A model generated the notes under the pieces. The model saw only the letters and a list, made by a program, of their open reading frames with translations. It was not told the DNA's origin and searched no databases. A stretch of DNA of 64,000 nt. Origin: Brasenia schreberi (lineage: Eukaryota > Streptophyta > Magnoliopsida > Nymphaeales > Cabombaceae). Where the stretch lies: contig JAYKKT010000061.1 of NCBI GenBank assembly GCA_036023115.1, positions 17,211,501 to 17,275,500 on the forward strand, written 5' to 3'. Shown here piece after piece: positions 21,424-31,800 of the stretch. The position numbers were made by a program, and so were the translations under genes. Positions within the stretch are counted from its first letter, which is position 1; each line of letters opens with the position of its first letter.

Positions 21424-24400
21424 ATTCCAAATTTAGTTCTTCATATCTTCTTAGAGGTTCTTCTTTTGATCTTCTTTCTATATGTCCAAACCATCTTAAA
21501 CAATATTCTCTCATTTTATCTTCTATTGATGCCACTCCTAATTTGTTTCTAATAACCTCATTATGTATATGGTCTTTTCTTGTATGACCACTCATCCATC
21601 TCAATATCTTCATTTCTGTCACAGATATTTTTTGTACATGTTGGTGATTAACTGCCCAACACTCAGAACCATAAAACATGGCAGGCCTAATTGATGCTCT
21701 ATAATATTTACCTTTTAACTTTAATGATATCTTCTTATCACAAAAAATACCTTATTCTCCTCTCCATTTTAACCAACCAGCATTAATTCTATGCGTAACA
21801 TCTCCATCAATTCTTCCATCACTCTGAAAAATTGACTCTAGGTATTTAAAACTTTCCTTTTGGGGGATGCAATGTGTGTCAATTTTAATTTCTGTTCTCT
21901 GAGGTAACCAAATGATCAAACTTACATTCCATATATTCTGTCTTTGTTCTACTAAGTCGGAGGCCTTTACTTTCTAATGTTTCTCTCCATAGTTCCAATT
22001 TTCTATTAACTTTTTCCTTAGACTCCTCCACTAATACAATGTCATCTGCAAATAACATACACCAAGGTACTTCATCTTGAATATGTTTTGTTAACTCATC
22101 AATCACCATTATAAATAAGTATAGACTTAAAGTTGATCATTCATGTAACCCAATATTAACTTCAAAGAAGTTTGTCATTCTTTCATGAGTCCTCACACAT
22201 GTTTTTGCACCATCATACATGTCTCTTATAAGGTTAATGTATGTCAATGGGATACCTCTTTTTTCCAAAGTTTTTCAAAGAACCTCCCTCGGTACTCTAT
22301 CATAAGCTTTTTCTAGATCAATAAATATCATATGAAGGTCTTTCTTTTTTGCTCTAAAATGTTCTATAAGACGTCTCAAAAGTTGAATCGCTTCAACAGT
22401 AGATCTACCTGGCATAAATCTAAATTGGTTCTCTGTTATACTTGATACTTGTCTTAACCTACATTCGATAATTCTTTCCCACAATTTCATAGTATGGCTC
22501 ATTAACTTGATACCTCAATAATTCACACAATTTTGAATGTCTCCCTTGTTCTTATATATGGGTATAAGTATACTTGCTCTCCATTCCTCGGGCATCTTTT
22601 GGTTTTTCCATATTTCATTAAATAGTCTTGTGAGCAAGTGATTCTTATTTCTCCTAGTATTTTCCAAACTTCTATAGGAATATTATATCATCCTATTAAT
22701 TTACCACCTTCATATGTTTAAGAGCCTCTTTGACTTCATTCTTTTGAATATGTCGGTAGAAATTATGGTTTATATACTTTTCTGATTTGGCTAACTCTCC
22801 TAAGCTAATACTAACATCTTTATTTTCATTAAAAAGCTTATAAAAATAGTTTTTCTATCTATTTCTTATATCATCATTTGTCACTAGAATTTTTTCATCA
22901 TCGTCCTTGATACATCTAACATAATTAAGATCTTTACTTTTCTTATCTCTAGCCCTAACTATCCTAAAAATATCTCTTTCACCCTCTTTTGAGTTGAGTT
23001 TTTTATATAAATCCTCCCAAATTTTAGCTTTTACTTCACTCACGGCTTTTTTCGCTTCCTTTTTTCCTTTCTTATAAGCCTCTAAAGTTTCACTAGTTTT
23101 CTTAGCATAATGTAATTTGTAACATGCCCTCTTTACCTTAATTTTATTTTGCACTATTTCATTCCACCACTTGTGCCTGTACACCTCCCTTAGATACACC
23201 TAACACATCTTTCACCACTTTTCTAATATGTATAGCCATATTGTTCCACATATCACAGGGTATACCAACATAATTTCAAACATCTCCTTGAAGGACTTTC
23301 TGTTTAAATATATCTTCTTTCTAGCTTTTGAGGTTCCACCATTTAGTCTGAATAACTCGATGTACTCTTTTCTTCTTTATCCATTTTTTTATTTGTAAAT
23401 CCATAACTAAAAGTCAATGTTGGGTGGTTAAGCTTTCTCCTAGAATGACCTTGCAATCTTTACAACACGCTCTATCTTTTTTCTACAAATAAAGCAATCA
23501 ATTTGTGTTTGTGATAAGCTACTCTTATAAGTAATTAAATGTTCATCTCGTTTTTTGAAGATTGTATTGACTATAAAAAGATCAAATGCCATAACAAAAT
23601 TTAAAATCTCCCTACCTTTCTCATTTATATCCCCAAAACCAAAGTTTCCATGAATCCCTTGATATCCTAATGCCTCTTTACCGACATGTCCATTTAAGTC
23701 TCCTACTAAGCAAATCATCTCCCTTTGTGGAATCTTTTGAATCACTTTATCTAACTCTTCCCAAAAAACTGTCTTTATACTATCTTCTAGTCCTACTTGT
23801 GGTGCATAAGCACAAACTATATTCAAAACCTCTGCTCCTAACACTAATTTCAACGTCATGATTCGGTCACTATATCGTTGTATGTCTACTACACTATCCT
23901 TTAAATCTTTATTTATGATAATACCAACTCCGTTTCAAGCCTTTTCTTTACTTGAGTATCATAATTTAAAACATGTATCCTCTATCTCTTTTGCTTTTTC
24001 TCTAACCCATTTTGTCTCTTGTAAACTTTCTCCGAATCATAGTATCTACCATCTCCATTAGCTTACTGGATAATGTTCCGATATTCTAAGAACCAATACG
24101 AATCTTATTATGTAGGACTAGCTTTCTTACCCCCTGCATCCGTCCATATTCAAAATGTGGAGACCCTCTCTGAAAATTATTCACTACATTTGGGCGGCAA
24201 TCTAGCGGGACTAACTTCTTTACCCACACCCGTCCATGATGTGGGAACTCTCTCTGCAATTGATTCACTACATTCGGACGAAAATGTAGTGACCCTTGCT
24301 TACTTATTACTGCATTCGAACTCTGCACCACGTCGCTAGGCGGGGACGCTCCAAAGCAATGTTCATAATTTTTGTAATCCATGTTATAAAAATTCGATGA

Positions 24401-24500
24401 AGTTTTACGCTAACTGTCGGAAGCCTAACACAACCCTCCTCCTTTATCCGGTCTTGGGACCGGCAATGCAAGGGTGATCCCTTACATGGGCGGAGTTAAA
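21424..24500 (-). mobile_element. RTE-type LINE with endonuclease domain, lacking its 3' end
   Basis: Read on the minus strand, a leader begins near 24500 (GGTCCCAAGACCGGATAAAG, then GAGGAGGGTTGTG) and includes a two- to three-fold repeat (24300-24110). An APE-type endonuclease follows: KIRIGS, stop, NIGTL; IVCAYAPQVGLED; LVGDLNGHVGKE; and QIDCFICRKKIERV (about 24100-23440). The linker (23199-22855) and RT come next ([50 protein letters not shown]), then the C-terminal part to 21424. The last 160 or so bases present in the sister copies, including the CCGACCCCGTCTAG end and (TTG)n, are missing. The element is broken into several frames and is inactive. Confidence 0.88.
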
Positions 24501-25088
24501 CCACAACTTTCCTATTGAAAATAAAACACCCTCCTAAACTAATATCTAGTATCTATTCAATTAACACAAGTCGGCAGAAAAGGATAGCATAATCGCACCG
24601 ATGATCAAAAAAAATGAGGTTTACAAGTTTACCATCGAATCAAAATGACAAATTGGTGGAAGGTGAAGCTATAAAAGGCACGACAAACACGTTAGAAAAT
24701 CGGTTTAAATTTAGTCACTCCAAAGCAATGAAGCTTTCAAGATTTCCATCCTCAAATTGCAACCATAAGATCTCAAGCACATAAACAATCAGATCAAAAA
24801 GAAAATGACAAATTGAGAGAGAGAGATGTAAAGATGGTAGCATACCGTATCCACTGGAAGGTTTTAGCCTGGCCTGGACGATCATGTTGAAGATGAACCT
24901 TATGCGGTCAAACTAAGGTGGTTTGTTCCTTTCTCTCCTTCGCCAGAAATTCAATAGGCCCATCGTTCACCGATCACACTTGAGAACAAGATGAGAGAGA
25001 TGTAGGATTGGGGATTAGGGTTGGAAAAAGGAATTTATACTTTAGTTTTGAATCAGGGCAACTATGAGTCAGCCCGATCCATTTAGTA
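24501..25088. other. No gene recognised
   Basis: Low-information sequence between the LINE leader and the TACCGGTA cluster. No target duplication for the LINE was found here. Confidence 0.3.
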
Positions 25089-25272
25089 TATGATACCGGT
25101 ACGTGACATACCCAAACTTGAGTATGTGTACCGGTATATGCACATACATACCGGTACGGCATTCGTGGTTTGGGTACATACCCGACGTAGCGATACGCAT
25201 ACCCATACCCAATATGTATGTACCGGATATGGGTACGTCACCCAAAAGGGCATACCCATACAACGTAGGTAC
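25089..25272. repeat. Cluster of TACCGGTA / GGGTACGT / ACCCATAC motifs
   Basis: ATACCGGTAC or a close form occurs at about 25094, 25127, 25149 and 25220. GGGTAC(G/A)T, CATACCC and ACCCATAC are interspersed on both strands. The composition is quasi-palindromic. It may be the core of a small DNA transposon, but I found no clean terminal repeats. Confidence 0.55.
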
Positions 25273-25656
25273 TCAGCCTTTATTTTACAACTAGTTTAGT
25301 ACTTTGATAACACATGGTGTCGATTAGTTGTTTGTTAGAACTCATATTTGAGATGCACAAGATCATAGCCAGTTTTAAACTCTGATACTGTAAGTTTTCG
25401 ATTTCGAGAATTTGTTGTGTAGGCCCTGGACAGTACTTAGTACTTGTTTGGACCTTGTTGACATTTGTATTGATATTTCATTTCGGCTTAGTTGCCTATT
25501 TTTGCTTTACCCACCCACGGGAAACACATTCATGTGGCATCGTGTGATTTGTGTCGTGGGCATTTCTTATGCAGGTCTAGGACATGCAACATGGAGGCAA
25601 AGTACAAAACAAAAGCGACAGAGCTCCATATGTTCTCACCAAAAAGAGGAATACCG
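25273..25656. other. No gene recognised
   Basis: An 89-codon frame (25492-25761) spans part of this region and runs into the SINE. It has several Cys and His residues (VASCDLCRGHFLCRSRTC) but no family I can name, and its 3' part is SINE sequence, so I do not call it a gene. Confidence 0.3.
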
Positions 25657-25672
25657 AAGTGGTTTGCATCCA

Positions 25673-25796
25673 TGCACCGAGAGCATTGGCTGAATGGCTC
25701 TAGCTCTAGTACAGTTGCTGCTAGTGGGGAGTTCGACTCTGGGAGGGTGCATGCGTGTTAGGCTTCTGCCTCCCTCTTATAACCAAAACAAAAAAA
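25673..25796 (+). mobile_element. tRNA-derived SINE with 16-bp target duplication
   Basis: The 16-bp string AAGTGGTTTGCATCCA stands at both 25657-25672 and 25797-25812. Between them is about 124 bp with an RNA polymerase III A-box-like TGGCTGAATGG (25687-25697), a B-box GTTCGACTC (25731-25739), a pyrimidine-rich tail part (TTCTGCCTCCCTCTTATAACC) and an A-rich end. The intact target duplication suggests a fairly recent insertion. Related copies appear at about 28.3 and 62.4 kb. Confidence 0.88.
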
Positions 25797-25836
25797 AAGT
25801 GGTTTGCATCCACGAAATTACAAGATTGCAAAAGTA

Positions 25837-25934
25837 GATTACTTGGAACTAAATATTAATTAGAATGAAAGCTTTCTCAAGCCTTGATTACTTGGAACTA
25901 AATATTAATTAGAATGAAAGCTTTCTCAAGCCTT
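25837..25934. repeat. Perfect 49-bp tandem duplication
   Basis: Units 25837-25885 and 25886-25934 are identical (GATTACTTGG ... CTCAAGCCTT). They lie just downstream of the SINE. Confidence 0.95.
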
Positions 25935-26754
25935 TTGCAATATGTTTACCAAAGTCACTCGTAAGCAAGTCAAGGCAGTCTCTCGAAAAAGAAAAAAAGG
26001 AATAAGTCGAGGAAGACTAAGGAACAAACGGAGATTAGATCTAATACAGTTTAACTTTTATTCTCCTTCAATAAATTGGCAGAAAAGGACTCAGACCCTC
26101 GACTAAAGATGCCTAATTTTACCCTCTACCAAATCACAGGGGTCCAAATCCCAATGCACTCCATTGGACGCCTCTGATTTAAAGCAGGATCCAAATCATC
26201 CTATGTTGGAGAGCTGAATCCTTCAGCACTATTTTGAAGGTCAATGGCCGTTATGTTTACCTTTAATCGGCCAACCAATATATATATTGTATTGAATTCC
26301 TAAGAATGATTGCGACTAGGCGAAAGTGCTAATCGCGCGATTGATACGGAGGGATATCTCATGGTATATTTGGGGAACCTAGATTTTGTGGGTCCTCGTG
26401 CATATCGGATCATTCATAAATATAAAGAAAGTGATGGGAAATTGTTTGCACGACATTACATCTTCTTTAATTTTTTTCTTTTCTTTTCTTTTTATTTTCG
26501 AAGCACTTTTTTCTCTAAAGGAGTAAAGACAGTTGACTTCACGTACACCATTGGCTTTTATTTGGAATATAAAACCCATTGAATATATTTTCCGATGAAA
26601 AGTTGTTGATCTCAAGAAAGCCCGTTATTCATTTCCCTCTTGTTGGTTGGACAGTACTAATCAGGTGGTGGGACACCAAAGGATGAATGCACCCCAATCA
26701 TACCTTGAAGGGAGTTTTCTCATCATCCGAAGCTGAGACTGGATATATATTCAT
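25935..26754. other. No gene recognised
   Basis: Short open frames (26310-26582 plus, 26379-26615 minus) have no recognisable motif. Otherwise featureless. Confidence 0.3.
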
Positions 26755-27066
26755 GTAAACCGGAACCCGAAACTGTAACTGAATTAGTTGAAGGCCGGTT
26801 TTGGAACTACTGGTTCTGAAACGGTTCAAGTTTGTGTCAGAAACCATTCAAAACCAGTAATTTTATAAAACAATTAAAAAATAAAAAATACCACAACTCG
26901 TGGTTTGAAACTACCGGTTTTAGCTTCAGTTTTATAAAAGGTGAAATCGGAACCGAACAAGATAGTCCCTGATTCCGGTTTTACCAATTTCTAGGTTTGG
27001 TCGGTTCTTGACTCGGTTTGGTTCTGATCGGAACCACCAGACTGTTCAGGAACCAGTCGTGTATAT
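26755..27066. mobile_element. GGTTC/GAACC-rich short element (copy b)
   Basis: Dense AACCGG, GGTTCTG, CCGGTTTT and GGAACC strings run from ATGTAAACCGGAAC to AGGAACCAGTCGTGTAT. The ends resemble the other copies, but a clean TAGACATG terminus is not present. Confidence 0.45.
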
Positions 27067-28284
27067 AAATGTCGAGCTGGTTTACCTTTTCTCCAACTTT
27101 GTAAACTCAGACAAGATGTAACCCATGGGTATTGAAGTTGTGATATCGCAAAGCATGTGGGCTGTTGTGTGTATCCACACCTTCAAGAAAATTCTTCCTA
27201 AAATAAGAGAAAGTGGTATTTGAGTCTTGTGGTCACTGTAATGAAAAGCTTTTAATGATTAAAAGCCATCATGATAAATCTCGTTTGCAACTCTACATAC
27301 ATTTAGAATTTTTGCAAATTTAAATTGAGATGTGTTTTTCAGTAGCAAAGAGTAACTCTTAGAAAAACGCTTAAAAATGGAGTTTTTATATTTTCTTTTC
27401 AATAATTAAAAGAGCTGGATCCTTGTGCTTCAGCGACTTCCACTTGAATTCGCCTCCCTCGTAAGCGTCGCCCGTTGGACCAAATTTCTCCAAAAACAAG
27501 CACAAAACTGTACAAGGTGTATCATAAATTGGTAGAATTTTTAACTACGTGGGTTCAAATTCGAGCCAGTTCGCGAGCTCACTCTAGCTCGACTTAATCG
27601 AGTTTGTTCACAAGCTTAGTTGGGTTCATCACGAGCTCAGTTAATCTTGAAGAATCTAATGGGCCACGTTTGAGGTTCTTGATTACAGCTCTAGCCAAAC
27701 CCGAGCCTAGAGATTGAAGCTCAAAAGTCTGAACTGAACATTTCTTAAACGAGACTAATGGAGCTCGCAGTTACAACACTTCAACTCTGACTTCCTGCCC
27801 ACTAGGTGAACGTTACATTCCACTCTTTAGAAATACTACGCGAAAACTACATGCAGTCACAAGTAAAAAATACTCAAATGTCATCATCCTTTTAAATGGT
27901 TCACTAAGTTGGCGTAGACATGATCGGTTTGGAATCTGTTCGACGATTTCAACTCAAAACAGGATTCACTAAGTTACGGTTTTTACGTTATGGTTTGGAT
28001 TCAAAATTTTTTATTAATTTTTTATGGTTTTTACATATTCCTCTCTTTTGCTTGCTCTTTACTTATTTCTTTCAACAATTTTTTGTTCGCATCTTTTCAT
28101 CTTTGCACTACTTGGTCGTGTTCGTGTCTGCCATGTTTGAAGTTGCCATCCTATCTTTGATTTTTTTTTCTGTTTTCCAGACATTGAACAGGAAAAATGA
28201 TCATTGGCTTGAAACCCAGCATCATGCCCATGATTTCTTCCTTTGATCATGTTCTTGCCAGTTGTATCCAAAGCTTTTCACGGC
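27067..28284. other. Intergenic, includes an AGCTC-rich repeat-like patch
   Basis: At 27545-27790, GAGCTC, CGAGCC and CTCGACTTAATCGAG strings are over-represented, as in short degenerate repeats of plant genomes. The 108-codon frame at 27920-28246 is hydrophobic and Phe-rich with no known domain. I do not call a gene. Confidence 0.3.
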
Positions 28285-28420
28285 AGTTTATATAAATATA
28301 TATATTTTTATTACAAGAGGTCGAAGCCCAGCACACATGCATCTTCTGAGCGTCGAAATCGACAGCAGCAGCAACGACACTGGAGCGCCCTGCCATTTGA
28401 GCTGACGCTCTGGCTACATT
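28285..28420 (-). mobile_element. Diverged tRNA-derived SINE
   Basis: On the minus strand it reads TCAGCTCAAATGGCAGGG (A-box-like, at about 28405-28388). A B-box-like GATTTCGACGC follows (about 28360-28350), then GTGTGCTGGGCTTCGACC and TCTTGTAATAAAAATA. This is the same layout as the SINE at 25673 (GTGTTAGGCTTCTGCC, then CCTCTTATAA). No target duplication was found. Confidence 0.45.
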
Positions 28421-28822
28421 TGATGACTAATGGTTGGTCACCGTGGGTTAAAATCGTATCTGCAATTGGCATATCACGTCGTGTCGTCTAAAGAGAAGTC
28501 AGCAAGCGGATTAGGGTCGCTTTTGTTATTTAACGTAAAAAGAGACCGGGTCTTTCAAATGGCTTATTTGAGAAGGACCAACAAGCCTACCGGACTACCT
28601 CTTTTTTCTTATGGAAATTCATATTTTGCCCGATTTATTATCTTTTCCAAATTACTAAAATTCAAAACATTTCTTTTCTATGTATCCAAGATAGCTGATA
28701 AAAGGGTCTGCTTTTGCTGCTGAATTCTTGAACACACGACTCGGGTGCTTGAATTTAGCTGTGGAAATCACAGATTCTGTGCCTTCTCTTCCTTGTCTCT
28801 TCGTTTTCCTCTGCTGCAAAGG
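28421..28822 (+). promoter_or_regulatory. Upstream region and 5' leader of the GMPPA-like gene
   Basis: This is the interval between a SINE relic and the start codon at 28823. No confident TATA box lies close to the ATG; TTTAACGTAAAAAG and TTATTATCTTTTCC are only AT-rich. Short upstream open frames are not recognisable. Confidence 0.35.
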
Positions 28823-31800
28823 ATGAGTAGCTCGGAAGAGAGGGTGGTAGCCGTGATCATGGTTGGTGGGCCAACCAAAGGTGAGGTTGATCCTCGTGTT
28901 CGCTTCCTTGGTCTTCGGTTCTTCCCCTAACTCCAACTCTGCATTGAATGCATCCGTGCCTTTGGGCTAAAATTTTGTTGGTGTTCGTTATGACTTGAAA
29001 ATATTGAATCTTTTTTGGTTTTCACTTTGGTGGATTTCAGGAACACGCTTCAGACCACTATCATTCAACGTACCCAAGCCTCTTTTCCCTATTGCTGGAC
29101 AACCAATGGTCTATCATCCCATTGCTGCCTGCAGAAAGGTGCCCTCCTTTCTCTTTTAGTAGAACATGCGTCTTGATAAATTATCAGATCCCCAACTTTT
29201 CCAGATTCTGAAAATGGCTGTCTATTTTATTGAATTAGCAGATCCCCAACTTGGCACAGATATATCTTATAGGATTTTATGAGGAGCGTGAGTTCGCTCT
29301 CTTCGTCTCTTCTGTCTCTAATGAATTGAAAGTTCCCGTTAGGTAATGTATGCTATTAGGTTTGTTTTAGGTTGTGAGCGTTGATTGCATTTTTTTGTGG
29401 AATTGAACCGAATTTGAGCTATAAAGATAGGTTTTGTTTTGAGATTGGATGTTGGAAAGGTTTGAGTTGCGTGAACTATGCATTGCAGGTACTTGAGAGA
29501 AGATAAACCTCATGGATCTGCAGGTGGCCTGTACATCTTTAGAGATTTAATCATGGAAGATAATCCGGTTATTATCTTTTTTTATCGAACTCGGGTTTTC
29601 AATTTTGTTTCATGCTTCACTTTTTCTAGGAGGCTGCATGCTATCTGGTAGTTCAGAAAGTTTATGCCTTTATGGCATCGGCTTAAACAATTAGATCTAT
29701 ATTGATCTTGACACATTTTTCTTGTTTTTCAACAGTCACATATAGTTCTGTTGAACTGTGATGTTTGCTGTAGTTTCCCGTTACCAGAGATGTTGGGTAA
29801 GCTTTTCTAACTCAGATAGGCAACTTTATTACTCAAAAATTTTTCTGTAGACTTATCTTGTCTTAATCCTTATATTAAGGTTTTGAAGCGATTCACCTTT
29901 TGAGACGTCTTATAGAACATTTTAGAGCAAAAAAGAAAGACCTTCACATGATATTTATTGATGTAGAAAAAGCTTATGATAAGGTACCGAGGGAGGTTCT
30001 TTGGAGAACTTTGGAAAAAGGAGGTATCCCATTGATATACATTAACCTTATAAGAGACATGTATGATGGTGCAAAAACATGTGTGAGGATTCATGAAGGA
30101 ATGACAGACTTCTTTGAAGTTAATATTGGGTTACATCAATGATCAACTTTAAGTTCATACTTATTTATAATGGTGATTGATGAGTTAACAAAACTTATTC
30201 AAGATGAAGTACCTTGGTGTATGTTATTTGCAGATGACATTGTATTAGTGGAGGAGTATTAGGAAAAAATTAATAGAAAATTGAAACTATGGAGAGAAAC
30301 ATTAGAAAGCAAAGGCCTCTGACTTAGTAGAACAAAGACAGAATATATGGAATGTAAGTTTGATCATTTGGTTACTTTAGAGGACATAGAAATTAAAATT
30401 GGCACACATTGCATCCCCCAAAAGGAAAGTTTTAAATACCTAGGGTCAATTTTTTAGAGTGATGGAAGAATTGATGGGAATGTTACACATAAAATTAATA
30501 CTGGTTGGTTAAAATGGAGAGGAGCATTAGGTATTCTTTGTGATAAGAAGCGATCATTAAAGTTAAAAGGTAAATATTATAGAGTAACAATTAGGCCTAC
30601 CATGTTTTATGGTTCTGAGTGTTGGGCAGTTAATCATCAACATGTACAAAAGATGTCTGTGACATAAATGAAGATGTTGAGATGGATGAGTGGTCATACA
30701 AGAAAAGACCGATACATAATGAGGTTATTAGAAACAAATTAGGAGTGGCACCAATAGAGGATAAAATGAGAGAATATCGTTTAAGATTGTTTGGACATAT
30801 AGAAAGAAGATCAAAAGAACTTGTAAGAATGTATGAAAAACTAAATTTGGAAAGTATTAAAAGAGCTAGAGGACGACCACAATAGTGTTGGAAAGAAACA
30901 ATAAAGAATGATCTAGCTTATTGTGAGTTAACTGCTAACATGGCACATGATAGGGATCTATGGAAACAAAGAATCCATGTAGCCGACCCCGTCTAGTATG
31001 GAAAAAGGCTTAGTTGTTGTTGTTGTTTGTTGTTTAATCCTTATATTCAGGTTTGCCTGTTTTTGCTGGTTTGACCTGATTAGTGTCTTTTGTGATATTA
31101 GATGTTCTTTCATTCTCTAAGATTCTCTAAGCGTGTACAATTAATTTCTGAATGATGAAACTGCAGTGGCCCATAAAAAATATGGTGGTATGGGAACAAT
31201 CCTGGTGATCAAGGTAAGCTGTTGCTTCGATAATTATGCTTCAACATTTTCATGTGAGCCCGAGAATTCTTATTTCTAGGCATACAAGGAGTTGCAACTA
31301 CTAAGAAAATGGTTCACATGGTACAATCCATATGCAAGATGCAGGGAATGATGGAATGGAAATGGCTGCGGCCATCCTGCATTTTTCAATGGATACTTGC
31401 GGGATTCATAGGCATATTATTAAAAGCCCAGGCACTTTATCATTGCGAAAGAAAATGGTCCTGTATGAGTGCACTGAGGAGTTGCAGTGACTGATCTCTC
31501 ACTAAAAGCTTGAATAATAGTCCTCTCTCTTCCATGTTTCAAGTCTCTATCCATAGATGCATGTGATGTTCATCTGTGTGGTTGTATGTGGATGTCTTCC
31601 CACCGGAGGTGATCCGCTTATCAATATGAATATGGGAGTGTTAAGGCCTAATATAAATAGCCATGATCCTCTTGATGTAAGCAGAACATGGAAGTGACAA
31701 CTAGCTCTAGTCTTTCTTGGTGTAAGTCATGATCTTGTTGGCTTTTTATGTGGTATTGGAATCAACTGAGTGTCTGAAGCAAGTGTGGTTGCATTAAATT

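Noticed and set aside
25492..25761. Cys/His-containing 89-codon open frame that looked like a zinc finger
   Set aside because: The Cys spacing does not fit a known finger and the second half is SINE sequence.
27920..28246. Phe-rich 108-codon open frame that looked like a membrane protein
   Set aside because: Hydrophobicity follows from T-rich sequence; no conserved motif, and it overlaps a frame on the opposite strand.
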